Shown here: piece after piece, positions 1 through 8,620 of the stretch
Layout of the letters: the number at the start of each line of letters is the position of its first letter
Position numbering within the stretch: the first letter of the stretch is position 1
Notes under the pieces: model-generated
The model's input: the letters and a program-made list of their open reading frames with translations, nothing else
Told to the model about the DNA's origin: nothing
Database searches by the model: none
Program-made: the position numbers and the translations under genes
Source: Nitrospirota bacterium
GTDB lineage: Bacteria; Nitrospirota; Nitrospiria; Nitrospirales; Nitrospiraceae
Length of the DNA stretch: 32,587 bases
NCBI GenBank assembly: GCA_016222925.1
Contig: JACRQB010000067.1
Location: forward strand, 1 to 32,587
Reading direction: 5' to 3'

Positions 1-128
1 TTGCAGAGGGGAACCGCGAGCGACGTCGTGCTAGAAGCAGGTGAGCTTGCCGCTCCAGCCCATGAGGCGGGAAGTCCGATGAGGATGATCATTCCCACAA
101 AGACGGTCGGTATGGAGAAGCGCTTCAT
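1..128 (-). CDS. Secreted protein, N-terminal fragment (runs off window start)
   Basis: Minus-strand ATG at 128 gives MKRFSIPTVFVGMIILIGLPASWAGAASSPASSTTSLAVPLC..., a typical signal peptide, with an upstream AGGAGAC-like RBS. Confidence 0.6.
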   Translation of the reverse strand, partial: MKRFSIPTVFVGMIILIGLPASWAGAASSPASSTTSLAVPLC

Positions 129-146
129 CTTGTGTCTCCTTTGGTG

Positions 147-1499
147 TTAAATCCTACGGTCGACTGTCTGGGCTAGGCGTTGCAAAGCCGTGGAAATCCG
201 AGTGTCATAGGCCGGCACGGGCTCAAGGGAACGCAGCGAAGTAGGAAGTTCTCCCAACTGTGCAGCCGCATGGCGCCGCAATTCGGCCAAGCCAGGCGAT
301 GGAGCAAGCCGGCAGCCATCCTTCATGACAGGTTGGAGCAGCGGTTCGCCGGGTAGTTGGTCGTCATGTGTCGTGACGATGTCATAGTCCAAATGCCTGT
401 CATTCGCATAATACCGATAGACTTGTTTTCGGCCAGGCCAGGTGACTTTGCCTTCCGATCGCTTACGGCATGGCTGGCCCGCATATTCTTGGAGCTTGTA
501 GGCACAGTCCAGTGAAGGCGCGTCAGATGAGGTTGTCATGGCCGTTCCGACGGCGAAACTGTCGATCGGCGCGCCGACTTGGATCAAATCGCTCAAGCGA
601 TATTCGTCGAGGTTGCCGCTGGCGAGAATCTGTGCGTGAGGCAGGCCTCCTTCATCCAGAATGCGTCGAACTTTTCTGGCATGGTCGGCCAGATCACCGC
701 TGTCCAGTCGTACTCCTTTGATCGTGATGCCTTTAGCCTTGAGGGGCCGGGCTAAGGCCACAACTTTATCGGCAGCCGCTTCCATGGCGTAGGTGTCGAT
801 CAGGAGGATGACGTTGTCCGGCTGACTGTGGGCGAAATGCTCGAAAGCAAGAGTCTCGTCCGCGTGGGCCTGCACGAACGAATGGGCCATGGTGCCGTAC
901 AGAGGAATTCCATACGCCATGCTGGCGAGGACGGTCGCAGTTCCGGCGAAGCCAGCCAGATAGCTTGCCCGCGCGGCGAGGAGACCGGCTTCGGCGCCGT
1001 GCGCGCGGCGCAGCCCAAAATCGATGAGCGGCTTTCCCCCTGCGATCAATACCGATCGTGCCGCCTTGGAGGCCACCATGGTCTGAAAGTTCAATAGGTT
1101 CATCACACGGCTTTCAACGAGCTGGGCTTGAGGAAGCGGTGCGATGATTTGGAGGATCGGCTCGTGGGGAAAGAAGATCGTTCCTTCAGGCATGGCCTCC
1201 ACATCCCCGGTGAACTGCAGGGTTTCCAGGTAGTGAAGGAGCTCCGAGCTAAACCGCCCCGATTGATCTAACCAAGCCAGTTCTTCCTTTGTAAAATGCA
1301 AACGTGAGAGAGAGTCCAACACTTGTTCGAGACCGGCTGCGACTATGAAGTTCCGGTGGGCGGGCAGTTTGCGGACAAAGAACTCGAACACAGCGGTTCC
1401 GTCCATTCCCTGTTCCAGATAAGCCTGGGCCATCGTAAGCTCATAGAGATCGGTCAGTAGAGCACTGGCCGAAGGATTCATGATTGGAGCATTTTCCAT
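147..1499 (-). CDS. pncB: Nicotinate phosphoribosyltransferase
   Basis: 450-aa ORF with LLTDLYELTMAQAY, FEFFVRKLP, DFGLRRAHG, GTMAHSFVQA and GVRLDSGDL motifs of the NAPRTase family. Confidence 0.93.
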   Translation of the reverse strand: MENAPIMNPSASALLTDLYELTMAQAYLEQGMDGTAVFEFFVRKLPAHRNFIVAAGLEQVLDSLSRLHFTKEELAWLDQSGRFSSELLHYLETLQFTGDVEAMPEGTIFFPHEPILQIIAPLPQAQLVESRVMNLLNFQTMVASKAARSVLIAGGKPLIDFGLRRAHGAEAGLLAARASYLAGFAGTATVLASMAYGIPLYGTMAHSFVQAHADETLAFEHFAHSQPDNVILLIDTYAMEAAADKVVALARPLKAKGITIKGVRLDSGDLADHARKVRRILDEGGLPHAQILASGNLDEYRLSDLIQVGAPIDSFAVGTAMTTSSDAPSLDCAYKLQEYAGQPCRKRSEGKVTWPGRKQVYRYYANDRHLDYDIVTTHDDQLPGEPLLQPVMKDGCRLAPSPGLAELRRHAAAQLGELPTSLRSLEPVPAYDTRISTALQRLAQTVDRRI

Positions 1500-2059
1500 C
1501 GAATAGGTGTGGCTCCCAGACGAAACATCTCTTCTTCGGCGCGCCGACCGTCGTCAGGACAAAGATTGACCGCCTTGATGCCGTCCACCAACAAGCAGAC
1601 GTTATAACCCAGCATCCGAGCGTCTTTGACCGAGTTCAAGACACAATAGTCGGTTGCCAATCCACCGATGAACAGCCGCTGTACACTCAGAGCCCGTAGA
1701 TGCCGATCCAGTGCGGTATTCTGGAATGCCGAGTAGGCCTCTTGGTCACGGTCGATGGCCTTGTAAATGATGACGGCCTGTGGTGGCGTCGCGAACGACG
1801 TTGGCGGCAGTGAGCCGGGTGAACCGGCGACACAATGCACAGGCCAAGGCCCTCCCTGAGGCGTAAAAGAACAATGGTTAGGCGGGTGCCAATCACGAGT
1901 CAGAAAAATGGGGAGACTGTGTGTCTGAAATAGCCGAACATAGTTCTCCAGGATTGGCAGAATTTCATCGCCATCACTGATTGCGAGTGCTCCACCTGGC
2001 AGGAAATCGTTCTGAATGTCAGCAACGAGCAACGCATCATAGGCTGTAAGGGCAATCAT
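1478..2059 (-). CDS. pncA: Nicotinamidase / isochorismatase-family hydrolase
   Basis: DALLVADIQNDFLPGGALA, FLTRDWHPPNHCSF, GGPWPVHCVAGSPG, GLATDYCVLNSVKDA; overlaps pncB. The ORF track extends to 2125 but the natural start is MIALTAYDALL at 2059. Confidence 0.92.
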   Translation of the reverse strand: MIALTAYDALLVADIQNDFLPGGALAISDGDEILPILENYVRLFQTHSLPIFLTRDWHPPNHCSFTPQGGPWPVHCVAGSPGSLPPTSFATPPQAVIIYKAIDRDQEAYSAFQNTALDRHLRALSVQRLFIGGLATDYCVLNSVKDARMLGYNVCLLVDGIKAVNLCPDDGRRAEEEMFRLGATPIRWKMLQS

Positions 2060-2075
2060 GGGAGTCGTTGCGAAG

Positions 2076-2145
2076 TTTGAGAATCTGCTGATCTGTTGAT
2101 CTTTTGATTCCCAGGCATGAATCAACAGGTCATCAGATCGTCAAA
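2076..2145. repeat. Imperfect inverted repeat, about 26-nt arms, in the pncA 5' intergenic region
   Basis: tttgagaatctgctgatctgttgatc (2076-2101) pairs with aatcaacaggtcatcagatcgtcaaa (2120-2145), about 21/26 matches. Confidence 0.65.
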
Positions 2146-2157
2146 TCATCAGGCCAG

Positions 2158-2550
2158 TCATCGTGCCTGTTGCGAGAGAAGGCGAATGTACGCCACGGCG
2201 TCTTGCATTTCTCCATCGGTGAGCTGGCCGCGCCACGAATGCATCGGGCTGAAGACCACACCGTGCTCGATCGTTCGCAGTAACTCTTCATCGGATTTCA
2301 GGAAGGACCGAAAGCGCTGAAAATCGGCCGGTGGTACTTTCAAGGAAGTGGTGGCAGGGCCGTCTCCTCGACCGGTAAGACCGTGGCAGTCCTGACAGTG
2401 GTGCTGATAGACCGCTTTCCCGCGTGTGATGTCTGGCGGATAGTCTTGCGCATAGAGATCGAGTATGGCCGTACTGCTCAGAGTAAAGATCCCGCAGAGT
2501 CCTACAGCGAGTAGTCGATCTCGAATGAGCCGTTGTGGCGTCTCGATCAT
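2158..2550 (-). CDS. Secreted mono-haem c-type cytochrome
   Basis: Signal-like N-terminus, CQDCH haem motif (AVYQHHCQDCHGLTGRGDGPA), C-terminal PMHSWRGQLTDGEMQDAVAYIRLLS. Start set at 2550 (MIETPQRL) because the longer ORF overlaps the next gene. Confidence 0.85.
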   Translation of the reverse strand: MIETPQRLIRDRLLAVGLCGIFTLSSTAILDLYAQDYPPDITRGKAVYQHHCQDCHGLTGRGDGPATTSLKVPPADFQRFRSFLKSDEELLRTIEHGVVFSPMHSWRGQLTDGEMQDAVAYIRLLSQQAR

Positions 2551-2554
2551 GTTG

Positions 2555-2719
2555 TTAGCTCTTCTTCGTGGTGTGAGCGATAAAGGAACTGAACAGCTGC
2601 TGCAGCTTCTTGCTTCCGCAGGCCGGGCATGCAACCTCGCCTGCCGCATGCTCTTTCAATGTTACCACGATCAACGATTCCTTCCCGCAATCGAGGCACT
2701 TATAGTCGTACATCGGCAT
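2555..2719 (-). CDS. FmdB-type zinc-ribbon small protein, 54 aa (not in ORF track)
   Basis: Translation MPMYDYKCLDCGKESLIVVTLKEHAAGEVACPACGSKKLQQLFSSFIAHTTKKS*; paired CxxC motifs. Confidence 0.85.
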   Translation of the reverse strand: MPMYDYKCLDCGKESLIVVTLKEHAAGEVACPACGSKKLQQLFSSFIAHTTKKS

Positions 2720-2739
2720 GGTGCGTCCCTTTCGACAAT

Positions 2740-3514
2740 CAGCCGAAAATCATGAGTGGATAGGTTCCCTGGTGCAACAGCGCATGGGACACGCTGCCGA
2801 GCACCATACGGATAATGCCCCGGCGTCCACGGGATCCCGCGAGAATAAGGTCTGGATTCAAGGCCTTGGCTTCCTGAAGAATTCCCTCGACCGGGGTCCC
2901 TAACGTGGTTGCCACGCGGGTTTGATAGCCTAATGGTCTAAGTTTGGCGGCTATCTCGTCGAGGAAGTCCTTCGCTTTGCCGTGGGCGCTTCACGAAAGG
3001 GTTTCTGTTGAAGGAAGGAGAGGGCATGGTCTGCATCATAGCTCCCTTGCAGGGGAAGCAAGATATGATGAAGCGTTTTCAAGGGGCCGGGAAGAATCAG
3101 TTTCGCGCCAGGCCCGAATGTCAGCACTCGGTGGGAGACGCTTCCAACGAGCCGTTCCTTGATCGGTCCAAGGCCTCGGGCACCCACAAGAATGAGGCCC
3201 GCCTTGAGTTGTTCAGCCAAGGCCACGATCTGATCCACCGGAGATCCAACGACCAAATGCTTCGTGACCGGTCCGGCATCTAATGGCAGCAAGGACACGA
3301 TGCGATCCAACAAGCGAGTCCCGTCGTCGCGCATGTTGCGCTCGACCGATTCGTACAGTTCTTGTGCCACTTCCGGCATCATCATGGGATAGGCTGGACT
3401 CGGGACATCGAGTACATGCACGAGGTGCAGCTCTTCGGCACGAGCCAGGTATTTCAAGGCGCGCACGGCTTCATACGAGTTGTCGGAACCGTCGACTGCG
3501 AGCAAGAGTTTCAT
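2740..3514 (-). pseudogene. Tandem-domain universal stress protein, frameshifted with apparent internal deletion
   Basis: First frame 3514-2951 (MKLLLAVDGSDNSYEAVRALKYL...GARGLGPIKERLVGSVSHRVL) ends in out-of-frame REAPTAKRRTSSTR*. The next frame continues ...AHGKAKDFLDEIAAKLRPLGYQTRVATTLGTPVEGILQEAKALNPDLILAGSRGRRGIIRMVLGSVSHALLHQGTYPLMIFG* to 2740. Confidence 0.85.
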
Positions 3515-3560
3515 AGCATCACCTTTAGGCTGTGGCCTTGCTGATTTGTTCCAACATGAA

Positions 3561-4517
3561 TTACATGGGTAGTAAGGCCGTCGCGATCATCAGATAAATC
3601 CCCACGCTCAAAATGTCTTGGACAACGGTCGCTACCGGTCCGCTGGCCAGGGCCGGATCTGCTCCGAGACGCGCCAGACCCATCGGCAGGAGGCTGGCCA
3701 TAATGGTGGCTATAACCGCAGTCACCCCCAGTGAGGCTCCCACGACCACTGCTAAGGCCGGATGTCCGTTCCAGAGCCACAGTCCTCCACTTGCGACAAC
3801 TGCGACGATCGCTCCGATGGATGCTCCGATCACCGATTCTCTCGCTAATTGCTCCCACAACGAGACTTTTCCATAGGCCAACCGGCGAACCAAGATGGTT
3901 TCAGTTTGGGTCCCGACGGCATCGGCCATATACACCACCAAGGGAAGAAAGAACGCGAGGGCCACTTCGTTCTTCAGCGAGGTTTCGTACGCCGAGGCCA
4001 CGCCACTGGCTAAGAATCCTCCGCCCAGGCCGACCATCAACCATGGAAGACGCGCGCGCACAGCGGTGAGCGTCTGTTGCACGGTGAGCGACAGATGGAG
4101 ATGGTCCATTCGGCTTACGCCGCCCATCCGCAAGAAATTGTCCACATGTTCCTCATGCAGCAGGGCCAAGAGCCTTCCGATCGGAATGGCGCCCAACAGC
4201 CGGCGACGATTGTCGATGACGGCCACATCGGCGTCATGGCGTTCGACCGCGCGCAGCGCGACTGTCTCGGCCGCATCGCCAGGGAGGACTTCAATTGGAG
4301 GGGAGCCTTCGAGTTCGGCCAAGTAGGTCTGTTCCTTCGCCTGAAGCAGTCGCTCGATCGGAACCTGGCCGACTAGTGTGGCCTGATCATCAACAAGGTA
4401 GATATGGCCCACCTCGTCCCATGCATGACCTCGAAGCGCCGCGATCATCTCTCCCACTGTGCGGTGTCTGTCGCTTCGGGGAATGTCCAGAGTCATCAAG
4501 TCTGCGGCAGTCGCCAT
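3561..4517 (-). CDS. CBS-domain MgtE-like divalent cation transporter
   Basis: N-terminal CBS pair, then MgtE-like TM region (LPWLMVGLGGGFLASGVASAYE, FFLPLVVYMADAVGTQTETILVRRLA). Confidence 0.85.
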   Translation of the reverse strand: MATAADLMTLDIPRSDRHRTVGEMIAALRGHAWDEVGHIYLVDDQATLVGQVPIERLLQAKEQTYLAELEGSPPIEVLPGDAAETVALRAVERHDADVAVIDNRRRLLGAIPIGRLLALLHEEHVDNFLRMGGVSRMDHLHLSLTVQQTLTAVRARLPWLMVGLGGGFLASGVASAYETSLKNEVALAFFLPLVVYMADAVGTQTETILVRRLAYGKVSLWEQLARESVIGASIGAIVAVVASGGLWLWNGHPALAVVVGASLGVTAVIATIMASLLPMGLARLGADPALASGPVATVVQDILSVGIYLMIATALLPM

Positions 4518-4538
4518 CCCGCTCCTTCTGGTCGACCG

Positions 4539-4634
4539 TTACTGACAATCTGCAGGGCAGAAGAAGACGAAATAAATCACGATTGCCAGGCCCAACCCCA
4601 CTGCTCCGAGCAGGAGCCACTGTGCACGTGTCAT
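4539..4634 (-). CDS. 31-aa predicted single-pass membrane microprotein
   Basis: MTRAQWLLLGAVGLGLAIVIYFVFFCPADCQ* with GGGGGAG-type SD just upstream; same strand as the MgtE gene. Not in ORF track because of length. Confidence 0.6.
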   Translation of the reverse strand: MTRAQWLLLGAVGLGLAIVIYFVFFCPADCQ

Positions 4635-4692
4635 TCTTCTCCCCCTTAGTACAGATGGTCCTCAGCAAGTCCAATGCCGTCATAGGCGTACC

Positions 4693-4765
4693 AGGTGAAA
4701 CGTGAAATGTGAAAGGAATCCGGGGCGGTTTAGAGGCACTTATTCTTGCCTCTCACTTTTCACCT
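4693..4765. repeat. Intergenic inverted repeat built on AGGTGAAA(A/C)GTGA words
   Basis: aggtgaaacgtgaaatgtgaaagg (4693-4716) versus cctctcacttttcacct (4749-4765); 12/13 match over the outer arm. Confidence 0.6.
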
Positions 4766-4984
4766 CTCGCGCGTCAGGTCCTGTGTCGCCTTCTGCTACA
4801 GAGAGCGAATGACTGCTGTGGCAGAGAGCCCCTGCTTCCGGAGACGGTCCTGTCAGCCAGTAGCGGATCACGAAAGCAACCAACTGCAAATTTGTGGTTT
4901 CTCCAATCTCTTCACTATCTCTGGAAGCTCTTCGTGGGTGGCATCGCCCTTGCTCAAATTGTTTGTAAGTCAGGAGGATCGTTC

Positions 4985-5488
4985 ATGGAATATGAGAGGG
5001 ATATCTTCAAGGCCATTCTGGTTCCGGTCGATTTTTCCACCTGTTCCGACGAGGCATTCCGGGTTGCTTGTCAAATGGCGCGGCTGTGTGGGGCGACAGT
5101 GCTTGTTCTGCACGTGATCGACACCAGTGCGCTTGCCGCATTCAATCGATTGGGTTTGCTGGCGGTTCCGTCCGATGCCGCGCCACAGCGCCGTCGGTTG
5201 CGCCATTATGCCCGCCTCAAAGTAAGGCAGTTGTTGGAGTCGAAAGTAGCCATGGATGTGAAGATCACGCGCCTGATCGTGGAGGGGGCGCCTTTCGTCG
5301 AGATCGCCAAAATTGCGCGCACGGGGGATATCGATCTGGTCGTGATAGGAAGCTACGGAGGCCGGTCCGGCAGTGTAGACAAGATCTTCTTTGGCAGCAC
5401 GGCGGAAAAGGTCGTTCGCACAGCCGGATGTCCTGTCTTGACCGTGCCGCTTGAGGCATCCGCGCCACAGCGGAAGTCCATGCGTTGA
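4985..5488 (+). CDS. Universal stress protein, single domain
   Basis: FKAILVPVDFSTCSDEAFRVACQMAR ... DLVVIGSYGGRSGSVDKIFFGSTAEKVVRTAGCPVLTVP; start MEYERDIF at 4985. Confidence 0.92.
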   Translation: MEYERDIFKAILVPVDFSTCSDEAFRVACQMARLCGATVLVLHVIDTSALAAFNRLGLLAVPSDAAPQRRRLRHYARLKVRQLLESKVAMDVKITRLIVEGAPFVEIAKIARTGDIDLVVIGSYGGRSGSVDKIFFGSTAEKVVRTAGCPVLTVPLEASAPQRKSMR

Positions 5489-5518
5489 TCAATAGTTCAT
5501 TGGCAGATGGAGGATCTC

Positions 5519-5950
5519 ATGACGATTGGGGTAAGTCTGGTACAGTGGCGCAGGTTGGGGATGGTGCTCTCCATGGTCTGTCTGGCCTGGATGTATGGGT
5601 CGGTTCTCCTGGCGCAATCCGAACAAGTGGTGGACGTGACGATCAAGGATTCTCGTTTTGTGACGAAGCAAAGTCCGCTGCGTCTGGGCTTTCCTACCGT
5701 CATCAAGGTGCAGAATGAAGATGCGGAGCGACACGATTTCAGCTCGACCATGTTTGAAGGGATTCCGACACAGATTGAAAAGAACGGTGTGATTGTGTAT
5801 GGCCGAGGGGTGGGGGGTGTCTTGCTTGACCCGAAACGGGACGCCACGATTCGATTTGACATGACGCGACCAGGTCGCCATGTCTTTCGATGCTCGATTC
5901 ACCCGACGATGAGCGGAGAACTGCTCCTATTGAGTGCGGAGGCGGTGTGA
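5519..5950 (+). CDS. Secreted cupredoxin-like protein
   Basis: Signal/TM N-terminus, VDVTIKDSRF, RHDFSSTMFEG, GRHVFRCSIHPTMSGEL (C-x2-H-x2-M type copper-site layout); GGAGG upstream of 5519. Confidence 0.75.
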   Translation: MTIGVSLVQWRRLGMVLSMVCLAWMYGSVLLAQSEQVVDVTIKDSRFVTKQSPLRLGFPTVIKVQNEDAERHDFSSTMFEGIPTQIEKNGVIVYGRGVGGVLLDPKRDATIRFDMTRPGRHVFRCSIHPTMSGELLLLSAEAV

Positions 5951-6903
5951 CGGTGCCAGCAGGGAGATTGAAAATTCTCTTTGCCACTGACGGGTCACAG
6001 GGATCGGCGACGGCGGAGGCCTATGCCTGCGCGCTCGCCCAATCGTGGGGGGCCTCGCTGACCGTAATGAGCGTTCTGGAGTTTCCTCCTGGGATGAACC
6101 CGGACTATGCGGTGAATCGATTGTACTTGGATGAGTTGATGCAGGAGGCAACAACGAGGCTGGTGGACTTAAAAGTGCGGGTGGGTGGCTTGGGGCTACC
6201 GGTCCAATCACGCATCGCCACAGGAATCCCGAGTGAAGAAGTGCTGGCCGTCGCACGGGCTGAAGACGCGGATTTGGTCGTGGTCGGAACGAGAGGGAAG
6301 ACCGGTCTCGAGCACGTCTTGCTGGGAAGCACGGCTGAGCGAATCATTCGTATGGCACCCTGTCCCGTGTTGGCCGTCCCGGGGGCGAAACAGCTCGCAG
6401 GTGAACACCAGAAGGCCACCGTCACGAGGATGCTCGTGCCGGTCGACTTCTCAGATTGCTCCCTTGACGCACTGGAGTACGGCGCGTTGATTGCACAACG
6501 ATCGAAAACCTCGGTGAAACTCTTCCATGTGCTAGAGCCGGTGTCGTACGGGTTAGACTTTACGCTCCCCCAAATGGCCCAGCGGGAATCGAGCAAGACA
6601 GCCATGACGAAGCGGCTATCGGATTTCGTCTCCACGCTCACTTCTCTCGGCCTTGCGTCCGAATTCCTGATATCGGGTGGGCTGCCGGCTGATTCTATTC
6701 TCGATACGGCTCGATCTCAATCGGTCGATATGATTGTGATGGGGACGCATGGCCGCCGAGGGTTGTCTCATGCGTTGTTCGGCAGTGTCGCGGAGTCCGT
6801 CCTGCGGAGATCCTCCTGCCCTGTTCTCACGGTACGGAGCCCGAAGTTACCGCCAGACCATCGTCGGGTCCTCTCGGGACAATCGATGCCGCCCAATGTG
6901 TAA
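5947..6903 (+). CDS. Universal stress protein, tandem domains
   Basis: Two USP domains (ILFATDGSQGS...GTRGKTGLEHVLLGSTAERI; MLVPVDFSDCS...GTHGRRGLSHALFGSVAESVLRRSSCPVLTV). GTG start overlaps the cupredoxin stop (GTGTGA). Confidence 0.9.
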   Translation: MTVPAGRLKILFATDGSQGSATAEAYACALAQSWGASLTVMSVLEFPPGMNPDYAVNRLYLDELMQEATTRLVDLKVRVGGLGLPVQSRIATGIPSEEVLAVARAEDADLVVVGTRGKTGLEHVLLGSTAERIIRMAPCPVLAVPGAKQLAGEHQKATVTRMLVPVDFSDCSLDALEYGALIAQRSKTSVKLFHVLEPVSYGLDFTLPQMAQRESSKTAMTKRLSDFVSTLTSLGLASEFLISGGLPADSILDTARSQSVDMIVMGTHGRRGLSHALFGSVAESVLRRSSCPVLTVRSPKLPPDHRRVLSGQSMPPNV

Positions 6904-6917
6904 CCCAGGAGCGAGTT

Positions 6918-7142
6918 ATGCGAACGCGAAAAACAACAACCGGTAAAGCGAAAGGCCGAGTTGCTCCCAAGATCGGTCGAGCCGAGAAGCCCATCGAATT
7001 ACCGGATGGTATGTGGGAACGGATCTCGCAGAAAGCGTACGAACTGTGGGAACAGCGCGGCCGTCAAGAAGGGAGCGCGTTTCGAGACTGGCTTGATGCG
7101 GAGGAAATCGTCATGGAAGAAATACATGAAGCTCGCGAGTGA
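6918..7142 (+). CDS. DUF2934-like small protein
   Basis: WERISQKAYELWEQRGRQEGSAFRDWLDAEEIV, typical DUF2934 pattern. Confidence 0.8.
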   Translation: MRTRKTTTGKAKGRVAPKIGRAEKPIELPDGMWERISQKAYELWEQRGRQEGSAFRDWLDAEEIVMEEIHEARE

Positions 7143-8517
7143 ACAAGCAACGGGATTCTGGGTTCCACGGCCTCCGGCTCTCGATGCAGTGCTCGTGCGG
7201 CTCGAATCGTTGTCGCTCAAGCCGGAGTTCGCCCTGCAGCGGGAGATGGCGCTGGCACGGGCGTTGAGACCGTACCTGGGGGGCATCGCGGGCAGACTCG
7301 TCCCACCGCTCGCTCAAGAAACCGAACTCGCCAACCTGTTCCTTCTCTGCGATTTCTATCCTGAAGATGGGCAATTGACGTTGATCGAACAGTTGCGAGA
7401 CGTCATCACCGAACATATTCCCGAAGAGGAACGGGAGTGGCTCGATCCCTTGAAACATTCCTATCTCGATGTGCTGGAACTGACCTCCTCGCCGAAGCCA
7501 GGGAAAGATCTCACCGTGCGGTCGCTCGGAGATCGAACCGCATTGACGGTCCCTGGCCATGAATCCATCAACGATTTTGCGGCAGGCCAGGTGTTGCTGA
7601 CCCGCCTCGTGTGCACTCCGGATGGCGGCGAATCGGGCAAAGCGGTGTGGGCCGGCTGCGGAATCGTCATGTCTCAGGCCGATGCCAACTCGCTGCTCGA
7701 GATGACCGCAGAGTGGCGGAGAGAAATGGAGATGACCACCGGATCCTTTGTGTTAGGGGAGTGGAGGGAGTTTACCAAGCGTTATGGGTATATGCTGCTC
7801 TGGGCGTTCGCGCAACTCCGCACGGACGCGTTGGTGGACGCCGTCGTCCATATTTGCTATCGCCGTCCCGATGACCAGCCCTATCTCTATGCTGTGGCCC
7901 TGTACGACCACCATGAGTATCGGTTCTTTGCCGATGGGTTGTCCGAGATGAGCGAGCTTAAACCGGAGAAGACGGCGCCTCAGGTTGGAAGGCAAGGCCA
8001 GACCGACGAGATTCCTCTGGCTCGCACATGGGTGCAGCGGGACGGGAGCGGCGGGACTGACTCTATTGTCGCGAAGGTGACGCTGACGTCGTCCCAGCTC
8101 ATCGTGGAATGCGACAGTCCAGCGAGACTTGACCGGATCAAGCATCGACTCGCGGCCTCGTTTGGATTTTCACTGCATTTCAGAGGTGAGACGTTCGTGC
8201 CGCCTGCGCGGCAATTATCGATAGCCGAGCTCATGTCCGATGCGCCGCCTCCGTTGGTCGTGACACCGGAAGAAGACCATACGCTGCTCAACCAGTTTCT
8301 GGAAAAAGCCTACTTGGAGTGGTCGGATCAGCCTCACCTCGCGCTCGGTGGGCACACGCCGCGCCATGCCGCTGCATCCGCCGCCATGCGCGGCAAGGTC
8401 GGCGCCCTCATCGATGAAATGGCCCGGCATGATCCGGGCCGTCGGCGATGTGGTCGACCGGCGTTCGATTACAATCGGCTTCGCGCCCATGTAGGTGTGG
8501 AAGAACTGCCGGAGTAA
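7126..8517 (+). CDS. Hypothetical protein, 463 aa, unassigned
   Basis: Long ORF; start MKLASEQATGFWVPRPPAL at 7126 overlaps the DUF2934 stop. Confidence 0.75.
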   Translation: MKLASEQATGFWVPRPPALDAVLVRLESLSLKPEFALQREMALARALRPYLGGIAGRLVPPLAQETELANLFLLCDFYPEDGQLTLIEQLRDVITEHIPEEEREWLDPLKHSYLDVLELTSSPKPGKDLTVRSLGDRTALTVPGHESINDFAAGQVLLTRLVCTPDGGESGKAVWAGCGIVMSQADANSLLEMTAEWRREMEMTTGSFVLGEWREFTKRYGYMLLWAFAQLRTDALVDAVVHICYRRPDDQPYLYAVALYDHHEYRFFADGLSEMSELKPEKTAPQVGRQGQTDEIPLARTWVQRDGSGGTDSIVAKVTLTSSQLIVECDSPARLDRIKHRLAASFGFSLHFRGETFVPPARQLSIAELMSDAPPPLVVTPEEDHTLLNQFLEKAYLEWSDQPHLALGGHTPRHAAASAAMRGKVGALIDEMARHDPGRRRCGRPAFDYNRLRAHVGVEELPE

Positions 8518-8620
8518 TTCAAGCCGCACCCCTTGCCTCCTGACGAGATGGAGTATACAACCATGCCGCAGATCATGAAAAAGCCGGAGGACCGACGGAA
8601 ACATCTGTAGGGAACAATCG

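Noticed and set aside
3511-3858. Overlapping minus-strand ORF within the MgtE gene
   Set aside because: Alternate frame of the transporter gene, which is clearly coding in the other frame.
4709-4984. N-terminal extension of the USP ORF (MKGIRGGLEALILASHFSPLARQ...)
   Set aside because: Starts inside the inverted repeat; USP homology begins at MEYERDIFKAILVPVDFS (4985). More likely 5' leader.
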